The notes under the pieces: model-generated
Seen by the model: only the letters and a program-made list of their open reading frames with translations
Database searches by the model: none
What the model was told of the DNA's origin: nothing
Position numbers and translations under genes: made by a program
NCBI RefSeq assembly: GCF_000972845.2
Contig: NC_040013.1
Coordinates: 10,380,061 to 10,444,060 of the forward strand
Length of the DNA stretch: 64,000 bases
Origin: Larimichthys crocea
Lineage: Eukaryota; Chordata; Actinopteri; Sciaenidae
Direction: 5' to 3'
Shown: positions 60,790 through 64,000 of the stretch, piece by piece
How the letters are laid out: every line of letters starts with the position of its first letter
Numbering within the stretch: the first letter of the stretch is position 1

Positions 60790-61503
60790 GTGTCTGTTAC
60801 AGGGAGGGCAGAGGAAGCAAAGTTATTAAAATAACGCAGTGTTTTTGGTTCAATCAAAAGTGCAAAAAAAATAAAAAATAAAAATAATTTTGGAATTCAG
60901 TCATGGAGTAGTTAGGGAGACCTTCTATAATGGCAGTGCATTTTCAAAATTACATGAGGAACGTATTATTTTAAATTCATCACGCCACATTTAATCCCAG
61001 CAGCAAAAAAGGATAATTAAATCTGTAGACCTACAACAGCACTTTGAAGTTATTAATACAGGCACAAAAAATAAAGCTCAACCAGCAACCATTAAAAAAT
61101 CTAATGAGTTAAATTCATCAACCAACAAGAACAACAACAACAAAAAAGTAGACCAATATCAATAATGTGTATTATTTCACTTGTTGGGGGAATCAGGACA
61201 AAAGTGTGTTTCTTTTGGGGCTGTTACATGCATACACATATGCACACAAACACACTAGTCATACTAAACATTAAGAAACGTCATTACAGCCACAGACACA
61301 GGCAGACTCCAATGACGAACTTCACATGGAGAAAACTCATCCGATCTCCTCTCTCCTCGTGATGAGGAGATGATGTTCATAATCCCCCTGGATACCGACT
61401 CAGAGCGAATTCACAATGGTTACATTATAGAAGCTGGACTGAATGGACGACCCTAGATTTGCACCAAAAGAGTGTGTTCTCTTCCAGACCTCATCTTTGG
61501 AGG

Positions 61504-61706
61504 TCACGCGGTGCTCTCCTGGCCCATCACTACTTCCTCTTTGCCAAAAACCGCTTCTGGTATTCCCCCCTCTCCCTGGAACAGCTCCTCCATCAGCTGC
61601 TCGCCAGCGGTGCCGGCCCGTGATGCCCACAGAGCGGCACCCTCTCTCAGGCCCAGCGTGCGGAGCAGCCGTGCGTAGTCCAGAAATGATGCTTCGATGA
61701 GTTTAT
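61504..61706 (-). CDS. wdr11: WDR11 terminal coding exon
   Basis: This exon encodes the C-terminal 66 residues of WDR11 and the stop codon. WDR11 is a WD40 beta-propeller protein that works with FAM91A1 at the trans-Golgi network in tethering AP-1 vesicles, and it has been linked to Hedgehog signalling and to hypogonadotropic hypogonadism in humans. Read on the minus strand, the exon completes an Asn codon (A|AT) and continues KLIEASFLDYARLLRTLG, then a run of Ala, Gly and Glu around AGTAGEQLMEEL, and ends VMGQESTA followed by TGA. The DYARxL and AGxAGxxLxxEL pattern matches my memory of the WDR11 C-terminal helical region. The frame is open over all 67 codons and the exon is much richer in GC than its flanks. 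The last 20 or so residues are acidic and do not match the mammalian tail I remember, which is normal for this end of the protein. The start is set by a U12-type AC acceptor at 61707-61708. Confidence 0.93.
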
Positions 61707-62857
61707 GTGCAAACGCAGGTTAAGGAGAATTCATAACATTCGAAACGCAGTAAGCCAATGAAAGCCACTTAAAACTATGCGTTTATTTTATGTTACACTG
61801 GTAAAGTGTTGTTGATCCACCTAAATGATTGGAGATGCATTTTAACACGATTAACATCACAATGTCTGCATACAAAAAGGTAACTGAAATAAATGAGGCA
61901 CAAAATGAATGCAGATGCTGCCATACAGGGCAGAAGGGGTCACTGAACAGTTTGGGGGTAAAAAGAAATGATATTAATTGCACAGAGTTACATTTAAAGA
62001 GCTGTATGTCAGTATTACCACACATTCAGTTGTAATTTTTGGCAGTTGTCTGATTCTTTGTGCTTGTGTGGTATTTTCATGGCTCCAATTCTACCTGCTT
62101 GCATTGAGGTGAGACATGTGGCACGGCTGAGTCTGTCTTTATGGATTAAGCAGGGCAGTTACATTTTTGTGATCAATTTTAGCATGTCCATGCACTAGTT
62201 GTTTCACTCAGACCAGATCCGATTTTTTATGGCTTTACTGGTCAAACAGACATTTCCAAAATCTCATTTCAATCAATGAAGGTCAGCTGAATAATTAAAC
62301 AATTTTATGCAATACTGTTAGATAAAATACAACTGAAGCTGAAGCACACCAAAATGACTTTTAATCACCTCTTTAAAAACAGCTTCATCATAAACTACTA
62401 TTCCAACCTTCATGAAGTGAGGATTCTTGCAGGACTTGTAGTTACTACTACTTATACTGACAGCATTAGTTTTAGCTAAGGCAAGTCTGGGTATTGCACC
62501 TGAGTTTGTGTGTTATAAAAATTAGGGTTACACAGTTAGTTGGATGTTTTAACTGTGAAACGCTCCTCTTGTACAAGAACAATAAATTCAACTTAAACTT
62601 TGATGCTTTGAATTCGATCCTCCTTATTTAAGGGTTTTTCTTTAAAATTCCCGTAACATTGTGTTTGGGTCCAGTTCATTTTGGTTAGTCTGGTCCTGGT
62701 CTGGTTGTAAATCACTCAGTGGAGCATCTTAATTGACTTTGACTGAGAAAAATCTTGAGTGCTCGTCTGCAGTAGAGATGGACAGAGTTAGTGGCAAAGC
62801 TAACTCTGGTTATAAATGTCCCTCAGAGTACAGTAATGGGTTTTTCAAAAAGGATAT
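61707..62857 (-). other. wdr11: WDR11 U12-type AT-AC intron
   Basis: This 1,151-nt intron is removed by the minor spliceosome, judging by its signals on the minus strand. The 5' splice site at 62857-62849 reads ATATCCTTT and matches the RTATCCTTT consensus at every position. The branch site TCCTTAAC lies at 61726-61719. The intron ends GCAC, with AC at 61708-61707. The branch adenosine is about 13 nt from the exon, inside the narrow spacing that U12 introns need. There is no pyrimidine tract before the acceptor, also typical of U12 introns. Apart from a small 8-bp inverted repeat (62531-62538 with 62550-62557), I see nothing else in the intron body. Confidence 0.9.
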
Positions 62858-62937
62858 TGGAAGAGTCGTTGGCCTCCATAACCCCATACTTCAAACAGGC
62901 TTCGATGAAGAGGGCGGCACGATCAAAGTGCCTCATA
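62858..62937 (-). CDS. wdr11: WDR11 penultimate coding exon
   Basis: This 80-nt exon encodes 26 whole codons, MRHFDRAALFIEACLKYG then VMEANDSS. It is flanked by one base finishing an upstream codon (T) and one base starting the Asn codon shared with the last exon. The FDRAALF(I/V)EACLKYG block is the most diagnostic WDR11 sequence in the window, from the alpha-solenoid part near the C-terminus. The acceptor is excellent: a pyrimidine run over about 62942-62970 followed by CAG. There is no usable GT donor at the right place. The exon ends at a perfect U12 donor, ATATCCTTT, starting at 62857. Joining to the exon at 61706 gives NDSSNKLIEASF without a frameshift, matching the spacing of the human protein as I remember it. 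Confidence 0.94.
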
Positions 62938-64000
62938 CTGCCAGGATATAGAAAGAAGGAGACAAAGACACAGGCAGAAGGAGATGGTGAGAGCTATTGT
63001 CAGAAACCAGCATCATCACTGCCTGTGATGTCTGTGATCCTAAAGCAGACATCAACCCTGTCGTCCCGATGCCACTCTATTTCTCTCTGAGAGGTCTTGC
63101 CGCCCCTGAGGCGTCTCAGAACACAAGCTGTCAAGGAGGAGGAGGAGACCCGCAGCAGATCGATGCTGAGGTAAAAAGGTATGGGGTCAGACCATATCAT
63201 ACACTGTGAAGTGCCCTTCAGTGTTCCCAGGGAGAGAAGCAGAAACTGAGAAAGACTCAAGTGTTCATGAGTGTGGATGAAATAAGCAGGGAGTAGAGCA
63301 GAGAAAGGTCAAGCAGAGAAAAGTCAGTGTAAATACATTTTTAACAAGACAGGCTCATACCTTAAGATGTTTGATTTTAAAGAGAACTTATTATATAAAA
63401 AAGTATATGCATCAATATATAGTATCCTCCTGCCCTTTCATTCATTTCTATCTGCAAGATGTCTCTCATTTTACATGACCCTCTCTGAATCTGGGTGTTC
63501 TGAAAGACTGATTGTTAATGTGAGGTGCTTTAACTCTGCACACTCCCTCATGTCTCTCTGTGCCTAGAGAGCTGTTTTCTCTCCTACTCTGCACTCTGCT
63601 GGGCTGTTACTATCTCTGTCTCTCACAGCAGTAGGTTTTATGTTGCTTTCCAGTGTCATTACCTCAAAGTGAATATCAGCTATCGTACTGTTTCTGTTCT
63701 ATCTGTGCGCATATACGCACTGTGATGCATTGCCAAGGTTACTGATTTCTTGTGTTGTGGGTGTATTTGTCCTTGTGGGGAGTGGAAGCCTAAAGAAGTA
63801 TATACAAAATACACTTCTAAACTGTGGGCCACATTAGTTCCTTTATTCCATCTGAATTAAAAAAAAAAGTTTTTGGGAGTCCACTGTCTGGTCTCACCTT
63901 CTATACTAGTACGTTGGTGTAGAGGGATGAGCCCAAAAACAATAGCCTTGGAAGGCATTATGGTGTGTAACAAACCTTCGTGCCTATTCAAGAAAAGAGC
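62938..64000 (-). other. wdr11: WDR11 upstream intron (partial)
   Basis: This sequence lies upstream of the penultimate exon on the minus strand and runs off the window. Its 3' end carries a strong U2-type acceptor. The preceding WDR11 exon should encode a segment ending just before MRHFDR, with a phase-2 junction. I cannot find it before position 64000, so it probably lies outside. A stop-free stretch at 63000-63260 contains the fragment FLLLSLG, which loosely resembles the expected residues, but what follows does not match WDR11 and no donor fits. A consensus donor-like AAG|GTGAGA occurs near 63899-63893, but the sequence before it does not look like WDR11. Confidence 0.7.

Larger units (their letters stand above)
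59618..61503 (-). other. wdr11: Probable WDR11 3' untranslated region
   Basis: The sequence after the WDR11 stop codon contains no coding signal and is AT-rich with A-rich and CA-rich runs, as expected of a long fish 3'UTR. The right-hand limit is the stop codon. The left-hand limit is the better of two poly(A) signals, at 59618-59623. A shorter form could end near 60784. A complex, possibly conserved block at about 60500-60800, rich in ATTAA and TAATT motifs, sits inside it and could be either UTR or a regulatory element. The length is inferred from signals only. Confidence 0.5.

Noticed and set aside
63000..63260. Minus-strand open frame containing FLLLSLG, possibly the next WDR11 exon upstream
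   Set aside because: The residues after FLLLSLG do not match WDR11, no GT donor gives the required phase-2 junction, and the penultimate exon already has its own strong acceptor. Probably intronic.
63893..64000. Consensus donor AAG|GTGAGA with an open frame before it
   Set aside because: The peptide before the donor does not resemble WDR11 and its left limit is outside the window.
1..64000. CRISPR array, operons or phage genes
   Set aside because: No regularly spaced repeats with unique spacers, no dense ORFs with ribosome binding sites; the sequence is vertebrate in character.

Overview
This window looks like a gene-poor stretch of a bony-fish chromosome, probably a percomorph teleost. It is AT-rich, carries long pure microsatellites and degraded non-autonomous repeats, and has no bacterial-style operons. 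The only protein-coding sequence I can defend is at the right edge on the minus strand: the last two coding exons of WDR11, a WD40-repeat trafficking protein. They end at a stop codon at 61504-61506. The fish assignment rests on the vertebrate-type WDR11 C-terminus and on repeat families that I recognise from memory as common in percomorph genomes. The species cannot be named.

Layout: 1-59.6 kb is intergenic, 59.6-61.5 kb is the likely WDR11 3'UTR, 61.5-62.94 kb holds the two exons and the intron between them, and 62.94-64 kb is part of the next intron upstream. That last intron runs off the window. The intron between the two exons is a textbook minor-spliceosome (U12-type) AT-AC intron: its donor matches RTATCCTTT, its branch site matches TCCTTAAC, and it ends in AC. 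The reading frame is kept only if this intron is used.

In mammals the gene facing the 3' end of WDR11 is FGFR2, tail to tail across a large gene desert. By inference, 1-59 kb here is the fish version of that desert, with fgfr2 beyond the left edge. I found no fgfr2 exon in the window. Several segments look like candidate conserved regulatory elements because they are complex, non-repetitive and dense in homeodomain, POU, SOX or GATA-like motifs. They lie near 7.1, 11.2, 14.1, 17.1, 28.0, 34.6-35.2, 37.5, 38.6-39.4, 40, 43, 52.4-53, 55.2, 56.5-57.5, 58.6 and 59.4 kb. Conservation cannot be tested from a single sequence, so these are low-confidence calls.

Repeats include a 375-bp MITE flanked by TTAA, a tRNA-derived SINE, two copies of a dispersed repeat (0.8 and 15.9 kb), three copies of a foldback family (20.5, 24.5 and 42.8 kb), a 1-kb inverted-end element at 47.4 kb with a fragment at 18.8 kb, a diverged 160-bp direct repeat (24.3 and 26.0 kb), an exact 46-bp tandem duplication and several microsatellites. 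Most open reading frames outside WDR11 appear to be chance.
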